A stretch of DNA of 64,000 nt, from positions 124,001 to 188,000 of the forward strand of contig CAJTFN010000006.1 of NCBI GenBank assembly GCA_910575815.1. Direction: 5' to 3'. Source of the DNA: Oscillospiraceae bacterium (lineage in GTDB: Bacteria; Bacillota; Clostridia; Oscillospirales; Oscillospiraceae). A program made the position numbers and the translations under genes. The notes under the pieces are model-generated. The model did no database searches. It had not been told where the DNA came from and saw only the letters and a list, made by a program, of their open reading frames with translations. Positions within the stretch are counted from its first letter, which is position 1. Each line of letters starts with the position of its first letter. This document shows positions 26,501 through 35,038 of this stretch, piece after piece.

Positions 26501-27095
26501 CGGTGGCCTGGACCACGTGCTGGCCTCCGGAAAAGACATCAACATTCTTGTGCTGGACACCGAGGTCTACTCCAACACCGGCGGACAGTCCTCCAAATCC
26601 ACGGCGGCGGCGGCCATTGCCAAGTTCTCCGCCGGAGGCAAGGAGACAAAGAAAAAGGACCTGGGCCTCATGGCCATGAGCTACGGCTATGTGTACGTCG
26701 CTCAGGTGGCCATGGGCGCGGACCCGGCCCAGACTCTCAAGGCCATTCGGGAAGCCGAGGCCTACCCCGGCCCCTCCATTGTCATCTGCTATTGCCCCTG
26801 CATCGAGCACGGCATGAAGTGCGGCATGGGCCTGAGTCAGGCGGAGGAAAAGAGGGCCGTGGAATGCGGCTACTGGCACCTGTACCGCTATAATCCCGCC
26901 TTGAAGGCCGAGGGGAAAAACCCCTTCACCCTGGACTCCAAGGAGCCCACCGGGGATCTCCAGAAGTTCCTGATGGGGCAAAACCGTTACGCTTCCCTGA
27001 AGCTCAGCTTCCCCGGTAAGGCCGACGAGCTCTACGCCAAGGCCGCCTCCGACGCCAAGGAGCGGCTGGAGAGCTATCAAAAACTGGCGAAATAA
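23598..27095 (+). CDS. nifJ: Pyruvate:ferredoxin (flavodoxin) oxidoreductase
   Basis: 1165 residues, full-length single-chain PFOR. It oxidises pyruvate and CoA to acetyl-CoA and CO2, passing electrons to ferredoxin. The N-terminal alpha domain (ITPSSPMAEHVDEWA) and gamma domain (WGMGSDGTVGANK) are followed by two 4Fe-4S motifs (CIQCNQCALVCP near 692, CTGCGSCVNVC near 746). The third cluster begins with CAGCGE near 811, and the thiamine-binding GGDGWAYDIGYGGLDH lies near 957 with YSNTGGQSS. ATG 23598 is chosen with AGGGAGGAA upstream; the frame is open to 23421 across the promoter. This is the central enzyme of anaerobic energy metabolism. Confidence 0.98.
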   Translation: MAKKIEIMDGNQAAAYVSYAFTEVAGIFPITPSSPMAEHVDEWAANGRKNLFGQPVQVVEMQSEGGAAGTVHGSLQSGALTTTYTASQGLLLMIPNMYKIAGEMLPGVFHVSARTLSAHALSIFGDHSDVMGVRSTGFSLLASSSPQEVMDLGAVAHLAAIHCRMPFLHFFDGFRTSHEIQKIEALDYEDLRPLVDMEALYAFRKNGLNPEHPATRGTTVNPDIFFQCREACNQKVASIPNAVEKYMAEINKLTGRNYHLFDYYGAPDAERVIILMGSAAETAKETVDYLTAQGEKVGLINVHLYRPFSAEHFLAAVPKTCKRVAVLDRTKEPGAMGEPLYQDVCTIYKQRGIPMEIVGGRYGLSSKDTTPGQILAVFDNLKQETPKDNFTVGIVDDVTFTSLPVRQEISTSPAGQTDVEIWGMGSDGTVGANKNSIKIIGHATDLYCQAYFVYDSKKSGGLTQSHLRFGKTPIRSPYLVAAADFAACHTPSYVHKYDMVKNLKEGGTFLLNCGWDMEGLEKNLPASMKRTLAEKHAKFYTIDAISIARKLGLGSRTNTILQAAFFTLTGVIPIEQAVAEMKDAIYKTYYKKKGQEVVDQNYASIDHGINELVEVPIPASWKTAQDTPVQDNAPAFIQDVVEVMNRQEGDILPVSTMVKYGLEDGTWPAGTSKYEKRGAAVEVPLWDSAKCIQCNQCALVCPHAAIRPILLDESEEARKPEGFETVPAKGLKPYTYRMQISPYDCTGCGSCVNVCLAKDCALTMKPLDSQLGEIPNWTFAVEDVEIKKDAVSAKNVKSSQFAKPYFEFSGACAGCGETPYIKLVTQLFGERMYITNASGCSSAYGGSTPSSPYCTDKKGFGPAWAMSLFEDNAEYAYGYLLGQDAVKRQLADHIRALSESGVAVDACSAYLEKGNDPAFSREVSDALLAAIENESGEDAAFVRQNKEFLTKKSVWAFGGDGWAYDIGYGGLDHVLASGKDINILVLDTEVYSNTGGQSSKSTAAAAIAKFSAGGKETKKKDLGLMAMSYGYVYVAQVAMGADPAQTLKAIREAEAYPGPSIVICYCPCIEHGMKCGMGLSQAEEKRAVECGYWHLYRYNPALKAEGKNPFTLDSKEPTGDLQKFLMGQNRYASLKLSFPGKADELYAKAASDAKERLESYQKLAK

Positions 27096-27124
27096 CATCT
27101 CCCTTTGGAAATCCCTCTCTCAGG

Positions 27125-27155
27125 AAAAAGGCGCGGCCATCGGCCGTGCCTTTTT
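27125..27155 (+). terminator. Terminator of nifJ
   Basis: AAAAAGGCGCGGCC pairs with GGCCGTGCCTTTTT over 14 bp with one G-U pair and a 3-nt loop. Confidence 0.92.
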
Positions 27156-27289
27156 CCGGTTCGGAAAGACCTGGAAAGAGAAAGACGGCGCTTTTCCTCC
27201 TCTCCCCCGGGACAGGACTCCTCTCCGGCGGCATTTTTTAAATACTCGTTTTTTTGTCTGTAAAACCCGCGCAAACCGGCGAATTGTAC

Positions 27290-27318
27290 TTGATAATCTT
27301 TAGCGAGGATGATACAAT
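27290..27318 (+). promoter_or_regulatory. Promoter of the FapA-like gene
   Basis: TTGATA (27290-27295), a 17-bp spacer and TACAAT (27313-27318). Confidence 0.8.
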
Positions 27319-27398
27319 ACTGCTGGTTAAGGTATCGGAGGGAACCGCCGCGGTCCGCGGAAAACGGTTATCCGTACAAGGTTCAGAAAAGGTAGGGA

Positions 27399-28988
27399 AT
27401 GAATGTGTCGATCTTTGATCGTTTTGTCTCAAAAGAGACGGGCGAGCCACAAAGAAAATCCTCCCACCCCACTCCTTACAGGAAGATGTTCTCGGAGCTG
27501 GAGGCCTCCGGCGCCGAGGCGAAAGAGCGATGCCCGGATGACCGCGGAACGATAGAGGACTTTGTCTGGGCGTTGAAGGAAGCCTCCAGAGCCCGCTACA
27601 AGAAGGCCCTGGAGGGCGAGATGAAGCCCATGAAAGCGGAGGCGCGGTTCTTCCTTTCCAAAGACCGGATGAGCGCCTATGCCTGCCTGCTTCCGCCGGA
27701 GAACGACGGGGCGGAGCTCACCCTGGAAGAATTCCTGGGCGATCTTCGCTACGAGGGTATTCGCTATGGCGTTTTGCAGGAGGACATCCAGCGGGAATTT
27801 GCCCTTGGATATTTCCACCTGTTTCCGGTGGCCCGGGGAAAGCTGCCCCAGGCCGGGGAAGACGGCAAGGTAACCGAGCTCTTCCAGCGGCGCAAGAACA
27901 TGCGCCTGGAGGTCCAGAACGGAAGTGAGGTGGACTTCAGCCAGGACGTGCAGCTGCAGCCCATCCGGAAGGGCGCCGTCATCTGCCTGATTCGTTCTCC
28001 CAAGGAGGGAACGGACGGTATCGACGTAACGGGACAGGAGCTGCCCTATCCGCCGGTTGCCGATGCGCAGGTACCCCAAGGGAAGAACACCGTCATCGGC
28101 CGGGGCGGACAAGCGCTCACCGCCGGCGTGGACGGGATTTTATACATGGAGAACGACCGCTTCTGCGTCCACGAGCAAAAGATTATTGACGGCGACCTGG
28201 ATCAGTTTCAGGGGACCCTCCGGGTTTCGGGAAACCTCTATATCGGCGGAAATGTGGACGGCGGCGTGGACGTGGAGGCCTCCGGGGAGATCGTCATCAA
28301 CGGGAAAATGGGCCAGGCCCGGGTAATCGCCGGCGGAACCGTCCGGGTGCAAAAGGGCATCTACGGGACGGAGGGAAAGACCTCCCTGACCGTGGCCGGT
28401 CAGGTCCAGGCGCCTGTGGTGGAATGGGCGGAGATCGAAGCCGGAGCCAGCGTGATTTCGGAGACGATCTCCAACAGCGACATCCGCTGCAACGGCACGG
28501 TGTATGCGATGAGCGGACGGGGCATGATTGTAGACAGTCAAATCCGCGCGGGAGACAGTGTCCTCTGCATGCGGATCGGCAATCTGGCCGGGGGCCGCAG
28601 CCGGTTTTCCATCGGCTATCCCCCTCACATCCCCGAGACCTGGGAGCGCGTCCGGGCAGAGCTGGCGGCAGTGCAGGCAACCCTGGATAAGCTGTGGGAC
28701 CCCATCACCGCTCTGCGGAAGAAGGGGTCCCGGATTTCGGAGGGGGAACAGACGCTGCTGGAGCGGCTGGTGGAACAGCGGGACCTCTATATTGAACAGC
28801 GGGAGGTCCTGACGGCGGAGCTGCGGCTGGTGAACAAGGCGCTGGACCGGAAAAGCAAGGGGAGAATCCGGTGCGAGAAATTGTTTCCCTTTCTGGATGT
28901 GCAGATCGGCCGTCTGACGGAGGAGCTTACCACCATGGAGGAGTTCTGCAATATTCACGTTGAGGAGAACGGGATCCTTTTGAAGTGA
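27399..28988 (+). CDS. FapA (DUF342) family protein
   Basis: 529 residues. An N-terminal domain (about 1-200) is followed by a right-handed beta-helix of polar and valine-rich repeats (about 270-400; GNLYIGGNVDGGVDVEASGE), then a C-terminal helical, probably coiled-coil, segment (about 420-510). FapA proteins are cytoplasmic, linked in some bacteria to polar growth, flagella or signalling, and their exact job is unclear. AAAGGTAGGGA precedes the ATG at 27399. It is monocistronic with a strong promoter. The next gene is convergent. Confidence 0.85.
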   Translation: MNVSIFDRFVSKETGEPQRKSSHPTPYRKMFSELEASGAEAKERCPDDRGTIEDFVWALKEASRARYKKALEGEMKPMKAEARFFLSKDRMSAYACLLPPENDGAELTLEEFLGDLRYEGIRYGVLQEDIQREFALGYFHLFPVARGKLPQAGEDGKVTELFQRRKNMRLEVQNGSEVDFSQDVQLQPIRKGAVICLIRSPKEGTDGIDVTGQELPYPPVADAQVPQGKNTVIGRGGQALTAGVDGILYMENDRFCVHEQKIIDGDLDQFQGTLRVSGNLYIGGNVDGGVDVEASGEIVINGKMGQARVIAGGTVRVQKGIYGTEGKTSLTVAGQVQAPVVEWAEIEAGASVISETISNSDIRCNGTVYAMSGRGMIVDSQIRAGDSVLCMRIGNLAGGRSRFSIGYPPHIPETWERVRAELAAVQATLDKLWDPITALRKKGSRISEGEQTLLERLVEQRDLYIEQREVLTAELRLVNKALDRKSKGRIRCEKLFPFLDVQIGRLTEELTTMEEFCNIHVEENGILLK

Positions 28989-29002
28989 AGATATGAGATG
29001 GA

Positions 29003-29039
29003 CAAAGCCACGGAAATTCAATGAATCTCCGTGGCTTTG
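29003..29039. terminator. Hairpin between convergent genes
   Basis: A perfect 12-bp stem CAAAGCCACGGA/TCCGTGGCTTTG with a 13-nt loop between the FapA gene and the FMN-binding lipoprotein gene. Neither side has a good T run, so termination is likely but not certain. Confidence 0.5.
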
Positions 29040-29083
29040 CTGCACTTATAGCCCAAGCGCTTCCAAAAAATTTATACCGCCTT

Positions 29084-29527
29084 TCAATGGGCCGTATTCA
29101 CAATCACAATACTGGAATCCCCATTCCGGGCCTGTTCCAGCACGGCCTGCGCCAGCATCTGGAAGGTTTTATGGGAAGACGAGGCCCCTGTAATCGCGTC
29201 AATGCTCCCCTCGCCCTGGCCCTCCAGAAGCTGGTTGGCGTAATAACGGGTGTACTCATTCGGATAGGTGCCATTGCTATGAAGCATGGTCTGCATATAC
29301 GCGTTATCCCAGCTCTTGATGAACCCGCTGGCGTTTTCCGCGTTATACTCCACAGAGAGAATGCTCCCGCCTTTCACCAAAATAGTAATATACTCCTTCC
29401 AGCCGTGGCTGAACTCGGACATCTGGGCGGTATAATATCCGTCCTGAAGCTTCGGCTGTCCTCCGCAGGCAGTCAGCAGCGACGCGGTCAGCAGCAGGCT
29501 GACCAGTACGGCAATCATCCGTTTCAT
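29084..29527 (-). CDS. FMN-binding-domain lipoprotein
   Basis: 147 residues. The lipoprotein signal has lipobox LLTAC (Cys 21). A FMN_bind domain follows (DGYYTAQMSEFSHGWKEYI through SIDAITGASSSHKTF; D-A-I-T-G-A-S is the site where the Thr carries FMN through a phosphodiester bond in this family). It is expected on the outer face of the membrane. The start codon overlaps the chemoreceptor stop as ATGA, so the two are co-translated. It could shuttle extracellular electrons or sense redox for the receptor. A separate flavinyltransferase (ApbE) is not in the window. Confidence 0.87.
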   Translation of the reverse strand: MKRMIAVLVSLLLTASLLTACGGQPKLQDGYYTAQMSEFSHGWKEYITILVKGGSILSVEYNAENASGFIKSWDNAYMQTMLHSNGTYPNEYTRYYANQLLEGQGEGSIDAITGASSSHKTFQMLAQAVLEQARNGDSSIVIVNTAH

Positions 29528-31599
29528 TCGCCCCGGCCCTCCTTTAAAACAAATTTACGCACATGGGACTGAAGCGCCTCGGCCTCCTTGGCCAGGGAGC
29601 CGCTGGACTGCTCGGTCTCCCCCGCGTTTTGGAGATTCCGGTCCGCGATGGAGGAAATGGAGGCAATCCGCTCCTCCATGACGCTCAGCGCCAGCTTCTG
29701 GCCCTGTACCGCCGCCGCCAGCTGATCCGAAAGGGTGTTGATCTGAGCGGACACATCGGAAATCGCCCGGAGGGACCCGGCGGTATCCGCCGTCAGCTCC
29801 ACGCCGGTCTGGATGATGGCCTTGGTGTTGTTGACCATCCCCGTGGCCCGCTGGGCCGCCTCGGCGCTCTTGGCGGCCAGCTGCTTCACCTCGCCGGCCA
29901 CAACCGCGAAGCCCTTTCCCGCCTCTCCTGCCCGGGCGGCCTCCACCGAGGCGTTGAGGGACAAAATATTGGTCTGAAAGGCGATGTCCTCAATGTCCTT
30001 CGCGATCTTGGTGATCTGCTGGGCGTTGGCGCTGATGTCATCCATAGCGGAGGACAGGGCGGCCATCTGCTCGTTGGCGCTTTGAATCCGCCGGATGATT
30101 TCCTCTGTTTGAGAGCGGGTCTGCCCGCTGCTCTCGGTCACGTCAGCCAGCCGGTCCTTCACGTTGTCCACCTCGTGGACCAGCTCCTCCGTGGAACGGT
30201 TCTGCTCCATGGAGGCCTGATGGAGCTGCACGGACTGGCCGCTGAGCTGCTCCGCCATGGCAGTCAGCCGGTCCGCCGCCGCCCGGAAGCCCAGCAACGT
30301 CTCGTTCATGGACTCGGTGATGGTCCGCAGACTGCCCCGAATCCGCACAAAGTCCCCCTTGTAGTCCACCTGGGGTTCCGTCCGCAGGTCGCCGTCGGCC
30401 ACCTGGGTCAACACCTGCTGGATGTCGGATATGTAACGGTTGACGCTCTCCCGGGTGGCCTCCAGCGTCTCGGTCATGATCTCCAGCTCGTCTCCGGTGT
30501 CGACGCGCAGCACCTCCGTGTGCAGATCACCGCCGGAGAGGGCCACCATCCGGTCCGTCACCCGCTTCACCGGCTGGGAGATGGACCGGGCAAACCGCAG
30601 GATGAGCAGAATGGACACCGCAAGGCCCACCAGGGTGGCCAGGACGGCGAGGAGCATGGCTCCGTTGATGAAATGGCTGTAATCCGACTTGGGAATCTGG
30701 ATAACCAGGGACCATTGGGTGCCGCGGATGGGGGAAAAGGCCACCAGCATCCTCTCCCCGCCGACGGAGAACTCGGTGGCTCCGGTCTCGTCGGTGGTCA
30801 CTCGCTCTATCGCCTCGCGATTTCCGCCGCTGAGCTGCGCCAACGTACTCTGGTTCAGGGCCAGGGATTGGTCCGGATGCCCGGTGACCACGCCCTCCTG
30901 GTTGACCATGTAGGCCATGCCGGTTCTGCCCAGGTTGATGCTGCTGATGACGTCGTCCAGCGTGTCGTATTTGTAGATGCCCACCACATACAAAACCGTC
31001 TCGCCATTCTCTTTTACGGGCATTCCCATGGTGATACCCAGCTTTCCCTGGTAGAGGGTGGAAGAATCGGTGGTCAGGTTGTCGGTCTCTTTCAAAAGAG
31101 CGAAAAAGCCACTGTCCAGAGCTTCCTGGGCGCCGTCAATCCCCTGGAGCAGCCGCCCGTCCAGATCGTACAGCGCCACCGTGTAAAACTCGTAAATCTC
31201 CGCCGCCTCTTTCAGCACCGCCTCGCGGTTCTCCCGCGTCGCCGCGGCGTCCGGCCGGGGGGCGGAGGGTTCCTCCGGGGCAGCTTCCGCCTCACCGGCG
31301 TCCGGCTCCGGTTCCTCAGGGAGCGCCACAGTCTTCATTCTGGCGTCGCCGGCAATGGTCATCATGCGGTCCGCCAGCATATGAATATTGGCCTCCACCG
31401 TCTTGGACGACTGCCGGGCCATGGGCTGAAGGCTGTCCAGCAGAATGTTATTGGCAAGTGACTGCATGGAAAGAGCCATGATTACGCAGCATATGATCAC
31501 CAATACCAGAATATTCAGCGTGGTGTTCCTCAATATTCGTCCATTCAGGCTCCGTTTCATCTCCCGGTCAGTTCGGGAGGCCGCTCGCTTTTCCCTCAC
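29524..31599 (-). CDS. Methyl-accepting chemotaxis protein with Cache-type sensor
   Basis: 691 residues. The membrane helix (about 28-50) is followed by a dCache-like extracellular domain (about 51-330; VALYDLDGRLLQGIDG, GRTGMAYMVNQEGVV) carrying an acidic/proline insert (EEPEPDAGEAEAAPEEP). A second helix (about 338-360), HAMP, and the MCP signalling domain follow, with hairpin tip DIAFQTNILSLNASVEAARA and GKGFAVVAGEVKQLA. GTG start at 31599 with AAAGGAG about 10 nt upstream. No flagellar or che genes are nearby. It may steer motility or act on another output. It is unusual in being translationally coupled to an FMN-binding lipoprotein. Confidence 0.93.
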   Translation of the reverse strand: MREKRAASRTDREMKRSLNGRILRNTTLNILVLVIICCVIMALSMQSLANNILLDSLQPMARQSSKTVEANIHMLADRMMTIAGDARMKTVALPEEPEPDAGEAEAAPEEPSAPRPDAAATRENREAVLKEAAEIYEFYTVALYDLDGRLLQGIDGAQEALDSGFFALLKETDNLTTDSSTLYQGKLGITMGMPVKENGETVLYVVGIYKYDTLDDVISSINLGRTGMAYMVNQEGVVTGHPDQSLALNQSTLAQLSGGNREAIERVTTDETGATEFSVGGERMLVAFSPIRGTQWSLVIQIPKSDYSHFINGAMLLAVLATLVGLAVSILLILRFARSISQPVKRVTDRMVALSGGDLHTEVLRVDTGDELEIMTETLEATRESVNRYISDIQQVLTQVADGDLRTEPQVDYKGDFVRIRGSLRTITESMNETLLGFRAAADRLTAMAEQLSGQSVQLHQASMEQNRSTEELVHEVDNVKDRLADVTESSGQTRSQTEEIIRRIQSANEQMAALSSAMDDISANAQQITKIAKDIEDIAFQTNILSLNASVEAARAGEAGKGFAVVAGEVKQLAAKSAEAAQRATGMVNNTKAIIQTGVELTADTAGSLRAISDVSAQINTLSDQLAAAVQGQKLALSVMEERIASISSIADRNLQNAGETEQSSGSLAKEAEALQSHVRKFVLKEGRGE

Positions 31600-31777
31600 G
31601 TTCCTGTCGCTCCTTTTCCCAGATATTTTTATTTGTAGACAGAATAAAAGCCGCTCAATCCACCAGCGGAGACATACGCGCTGAACTGGCGGATGACAGA
31701 CTTTGCGGTTAGTATACCATAAGCTGGCGGGAAAGGAAAGACTTTTTTCTCAGAAAGTGTTTCTCCCTCCGTTTTCA

Positions 31778-31806
31778 TTGACAGCCCCGCCCTCAGCTGG
31801 TATCCT
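31778..31806 (+). promoter_or_regulatory. Promoter of the LysR-type gene
   Basis: TTGACA (31778-31783), a 17-bp spacer and TATCCT (31801-31806). The leader is under 20 nt. Confidence 0.8.
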
Positions 31807-31830
31807 TTTCTCAACGCAAGGAGAGCGATC

Positions 31831-32715
31831 ATGGATTTACGCGTTTTACGATACTTCCTCGCCGTCGCAAGAGAAGAGAGCATTACCGCCGCCGCAGAAT
31901 CCCTCCACCTCTCCCAGCCCACCCTCTCCCGGCAGCTGATGGGCCTGGAGGCGGAGCTGGGCAAGCCCCTGTTCCTCCGCGGCCGCCGGAAAATCACCCT
32001 GACGGAGCACGGAATGTTGCTGCGCAAACGCGCCGGGGAAATTTTGGATTTGGTGGATAAAACCCTGGGCGAACTGACCGCGCTGGAGGATTCCGTCGCC
32101 GGGGACGTTTTCATCGGAGCAGGCGAAACCGAGGGCGCGCACTTCCTGACCCGAACGGCCCGGCGTCTCCAGGAGCAATACCCCCTGGCGCACTTTCACA
32201 TCTCCAGCGGTGACGCGGTGGACGTCATGGAGCAGCTGGACAAGGGCTTGATCGACTTTGGTCTGGTATTCGGCCATGTGGACGAGAAAAAATACAGCTC
32301 CCTGGTCCTGCCCACCTACGATACCTGGGGCATCATCATGCGCCGGGACGATCCTTTGGCGGAGAAGGACTCGCTCTCGGCGGCGGAGATGGCGGGAAAG
32401 CCCCTGATTGTCAGCCGGAGCGCTCCGGAGCCCGGCGCCCTCTTTGGCCAAACCATCTCGAAAAATGTGGTCGCATCCTACAGCCTGGCCTACAACGGCT
32501 CGCTGATGGTGTCCGACGGGCTGGGCTATATGCTCTGCCTGGATAAAATCATCAACGTCACAGGAGACAGCCCGCTGTGCTTCCGGCCCCTCGTGCCCCT
32601 GATCAAGGCGCATATGCGGGTCATCTGGAGACAACATTCGGTATTCTCCAAAGCATCCGCCGCGTTTTTGCGCGCGCTGAAAGAGGAACGGGCCAAACAC
32701 GATGGGAGTGAATGA
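31831..32715 (+). CDS. LysR family transcription regulator
   Basis: 294 residues. The N-terminal winged helix (MDLRVLRYFLAVAREESITAA, LHLSQPTLSRQLMGLE) is followed by the periplasmic-binding-like effector domain (about 90-290). AAGGAGAGCG precedes the start. It is divergent from the chemoreceptor-lipoprotein pair with 230 bp between them, so it may regulate that pair as well as itself, as LysR regulators often do. The effector is unknown. Confidence 0.92.
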   Translation: MDLRVLRYFLAVAREESITAAAESLHLSQPTLSRQLMGLEAELGKPLFLRGRRKITLTEHGMLLRKRAGEILDLVDKTLGELTALEDSVAGDVFIGAGETEGAHFLTRTARRLQEQYPLAHFHISSGDAVDVMEQLDKGLIDFGLVFGHVDEKKYSSLVLPTYDTWGIIMRRDDPLAEKDSLSAAEMAGKPLIVSRSAPEPGALFGQTISKNVVASYSLAYNGSLMVSDGLGYMLCLDKIINVTGDSPLCFRPLVPLIKAHMRVIWRQHSVFSKASAAFLRALKEERAKHDGSE

Positions 32716-32948
32716 CACCCTCGTGAGGCCAGCTCCAAGCAAAGCGCCGCCCCGGCATGCCTGTAATCCTGCGAAGTGCCTCCGTTGGTCTCCAACTGCC
32801 GCTATTGGGCCGTTTCCCCGGCACAGCGATGGCGCTTTTATCTGTAAAGTTTTATTGCTTTATACTAATTGATTTATCGCAGTTTCATCCATTTCAATCT
32901 CTTAAAAACGCATCGCCGGAGTTTTCCCGCTCCGAAACCCTTCAAGCT

Positions 32949-33353
32949 TCAAGAGAGATTCCGCTTCCGGCACCAATCCGCAATCTCCCCGATCAGCTCC
33001 AGTGGAAGCGGCTCCTGATACGGCAGCCGTATCGTCCCCTTGCTGGTTTCATAGCCGGTCAGCTTGTCCTGAAACCACGCAACTGCCTCCGGGCCGGGAT
33101 ACAGGCCGATGTGCCGCTTGGAGGCGGCAAATTGAATTATGTTTTTCCCGCGCCAAAACGTGGGCATGCTCCAGGAAATCCGTTCCTCCGCATCCGGAAG
33201 CGCACCGCGAATCGTCTCCCGTACCGCCTGCAAAAAGGGCCGTGCCGCTTCGTCCTGAAAGGCGATATACTCGTCAATGTCCTTCGGTTTGACGCAGTAA
33301 TGCCCTTGATTTTGATTTTGAAACGTCCGTCCGCATTTGGGACAAGTCCACAT
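32949..33353 (-). CDS. DUF1801/YdhG-like protein with N-terminal zinc-ribbon motif
   Basis: 134 residues. The start WTCPKCGRTF plus a later HYC looks like a small metal-binding knuckle. The rest is the YdhG/DUF1801 fold (AEERISWSMPTFWRGKNIIQFAA, KRHIGLYPG, GTIRLPYQEPLP). B. subtilis relatives are annotated as intracellular iron chaperones (FraA-like), but the role is uncertain here. AGGAGGAATG precedes the ATG. It is a single gene on the minus strand. About 230 bp of unremarkable sequence separate it from the LysR gene. Confidence 0.85.
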   Translation of the reverse strand: MWTCPKCGRTFQNQNQGHYCVKPKDIDEYIAFQDEAARPFLQAVRETIRGALPDAEERISWSMPTFWRGKNIIQFAASKRHIGLYPGPEAVAWFQDKLTGYETSKGTIRLPYQEPLPLELIGEIADWCRKRNLS

Positions 33354-33460
33354 AAAGCATTCCTCCTGACGGCATCATAGCATGCTTTGCGGCTCGTGTC
33401 CATGACCTTTCCAGACTCCGTTTCCGCCGCCGTATCCAAGAAAGCGCCTTTGATTCCGGC

Positions 33461-33490
33461 TTGTCTGCCCAGGGCTGGGTATGCTATGAT
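33461..33490 (+). promoter_or_regulatory. Promoter of the Y-family polymerase gene
   Basis: TTGTCT (33461-33466), an 18-bp spacer and TATGAT (33485-33490). No clear LexA box was recognised. Confidence 0.5.
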
Positions 33491-33526
33491 AGAGGTGTGA
33501 AAGCCATTCAGGAAGGAGGCCCCGCG

Positions 33527-35038
33527 ATGGAAGACCGTACTTATCTTGCCATCGATTTAAAATCCTTTTACGCCAGCGTCGAATGCGTCGAGCGGGGCCT
33601 CGATCCCCTCACCACCAACCTTGTGGTGGCGGACCTGCGCCGCACGGAAAAGACCATCTGCCTCGCCGTGACGCCCTCCCTGAAAGCCTGGGGCATCTCC
33701 GGCCGGGCGCGGCTGTTTGAAGTCATCCAGCGGGTCAAGGAGGTCAACGCTCAGCGGCTCCGTTCCGCGCCGGGGAGGCAGTTTGCCGGCTCCTCCTCCA
33801 GCGATATTGAATTGAAGGCCAATCCAGCTTTGGCGGTGGATTATATCGTGGCTCCGCCCCGGATGGCTCATTACATGGAGTGGAGTACAAAAGTATACAA
33901 TGTCTATCTCAAATATATCGCGCCGGAGGACATTCACAACTACTCCATCGACGAGGTCCTGATGGACGTGACCAATTACCTGGGAACCTACCGGCTCAGT
34001 GCCCGGGAGCTGGCCATGAAAATGATTCTGGACGTTCTGGAAACCACCGGCATCACCGCCACGGCGGGCATCGGCTCCAACCTGTACCTCTGCAAAGTGG
34101 CCATGGATATTGTAGCCAAGCACATCCACCCGGACGTTAACGGCGTGCGCATCGCCAAGCTGGACGAGCGCAGCTACCGGCGTCTGCTGTGGGATCACCG
34201 GCCCCTCACCGATTTCTGGTGGGTGGGCGGAGGTTATGCCAGGAAACTGGAGGCCCACGGTCTGTACACCATGGGGGATATCGCCCGCTGTTCTCTGGGC
34301 GGTCCGAATGATTATTATAATGAGGATTTGCTGTACAAGCTGTTTGGAATCAACACGGAGCTGCTGATCGATCACGCCTGGGGCTGGGAACCCTGCACTA
34401 TGGCGGATGTTAAGGCGTATCAGCCGGAGAGCAAGAGCGTCGGCTCTGGGCAGGTTCTCCAGCATCCCTACGGCTATGAGAAGGCCCGGCTGGTGGTACG
34501 GGAGATGGCGGACCAGCTATCTCTGGACTTGGTCGACAAGGGACTGGTCACCAGTCAGCTGGTGCTGACGGTGGGCTATGACCGGGAAAGTCTGAATGGA
34601 CGGGGCTACAAAGGGGAGGTAACGGCGGACCGTTATGGGCGGGCCATTCCCAAACACGCCCACGGCACCGCGAATCTGGGGGATTATACCGCCTCCACGA
34701 AGCGCATGATCTCCGCTGCTCTGGAGTTATTTGACCGCATCATCGACAGAAATCTGCTGGTACGCCGTCTGTACCTCACCGCCACTTGTGTGGCAAACGA
34801 GACGGAGGTTTCGGAGAAAATGGCCTTTGAACAGCTGGATCTGTTCACGGACTACCACGCCGTTCAGGAACAGCAGGTCCGGGAGGCTGCGAAGCTGGAG
34901 CGGGAGAAGAAGGTCCAGCGAACCATGCTGGACATCAAGAGGCGGTTCGGGAAAAACGCGATTCTGAAAGGCATGAATCTAGTGGAGGGGGCTACCGGGA
35001 AGGACCGCAACGATACGATTGGAGGGCATCAGGCGTAA
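33527..35038 (+). CDS. Y-family DNA polymerase (UmuC/UvrX-like)
   Basis: 503 residues. It is a translesion polymerase of the Gram-positive UvrX/UmuC branch. AIDLKSFYASVECVERGLDP holds the first catalytic Asp and the steric-gate region. NYSIDEVLMDVT holds the S-x-D-E catalytic pair. TATAGIGSNLYLCKVAMDI starts the palm-thumb region, with the little finger from about residue 300. AAGGAGG precedes ATG 33527; an earlier frame start overlaps the promoter. It is followed with a 1-bp overlap by a YolD-like gene, the usual partner of these polymerases. Error-prone repair is expected. Confidence 0.92.
   Translation: MEDRTYLAIDLKSFYASVECVERGLDPLTTNLVVADLRRTEKTICLAVTPSLKAWGISGRARLFEVIQRVKEVNAQRLRSAPGRQFAGSSSSDIELKANPALAVDYIVAPPRMAHYMEWSTKVYNVYLKYIAPEDIHNYSIDEVLMDVTNYLGTYRLSARELAMKMILDVLETTGITATAGIGSNLYLCKVAMDIVAKHIHPDVNGVRIAKLDERSYRRLLWDHRPLTDFWWVGGGYARKLEAHGLYTMGDIARCSLGGPNDYYNEDLLYKLFGINTELLIDHAWGWEPCTMADVKAYQPESKSVGSGQVLQHPYGYEKARLVVREMADQLSLDLVDKGLVTSQLVLTVGYDRESLNGRGYKGEVTADRYGRAIPKHAHGTANLGDYTASTKRMISAALELFDRIIDRNLLVRRLYLTATCVANETEVSEKMAFEQLDLFTDYHAVQEQQVREAAKLEREKKVQRTMLDIKRRFGKNAILKGMNLVEGATGKDRNDTIGGHQA

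Larger units (their letters stand above)
27096..27398 (+). other. Intergenic region between nifJ and the FapA gene
   Basis: This region holds the nifJ terminator, a consensus promoter and an 80-nt leader. Nothing else is seen. Confidence 0.7.

Noticed and set aside
29563..31461. 632-codon plus-strand frame opposite the chemoreceptor
   Set aside because: Composition-driven shadow. The MCP signature is on the minus strand.
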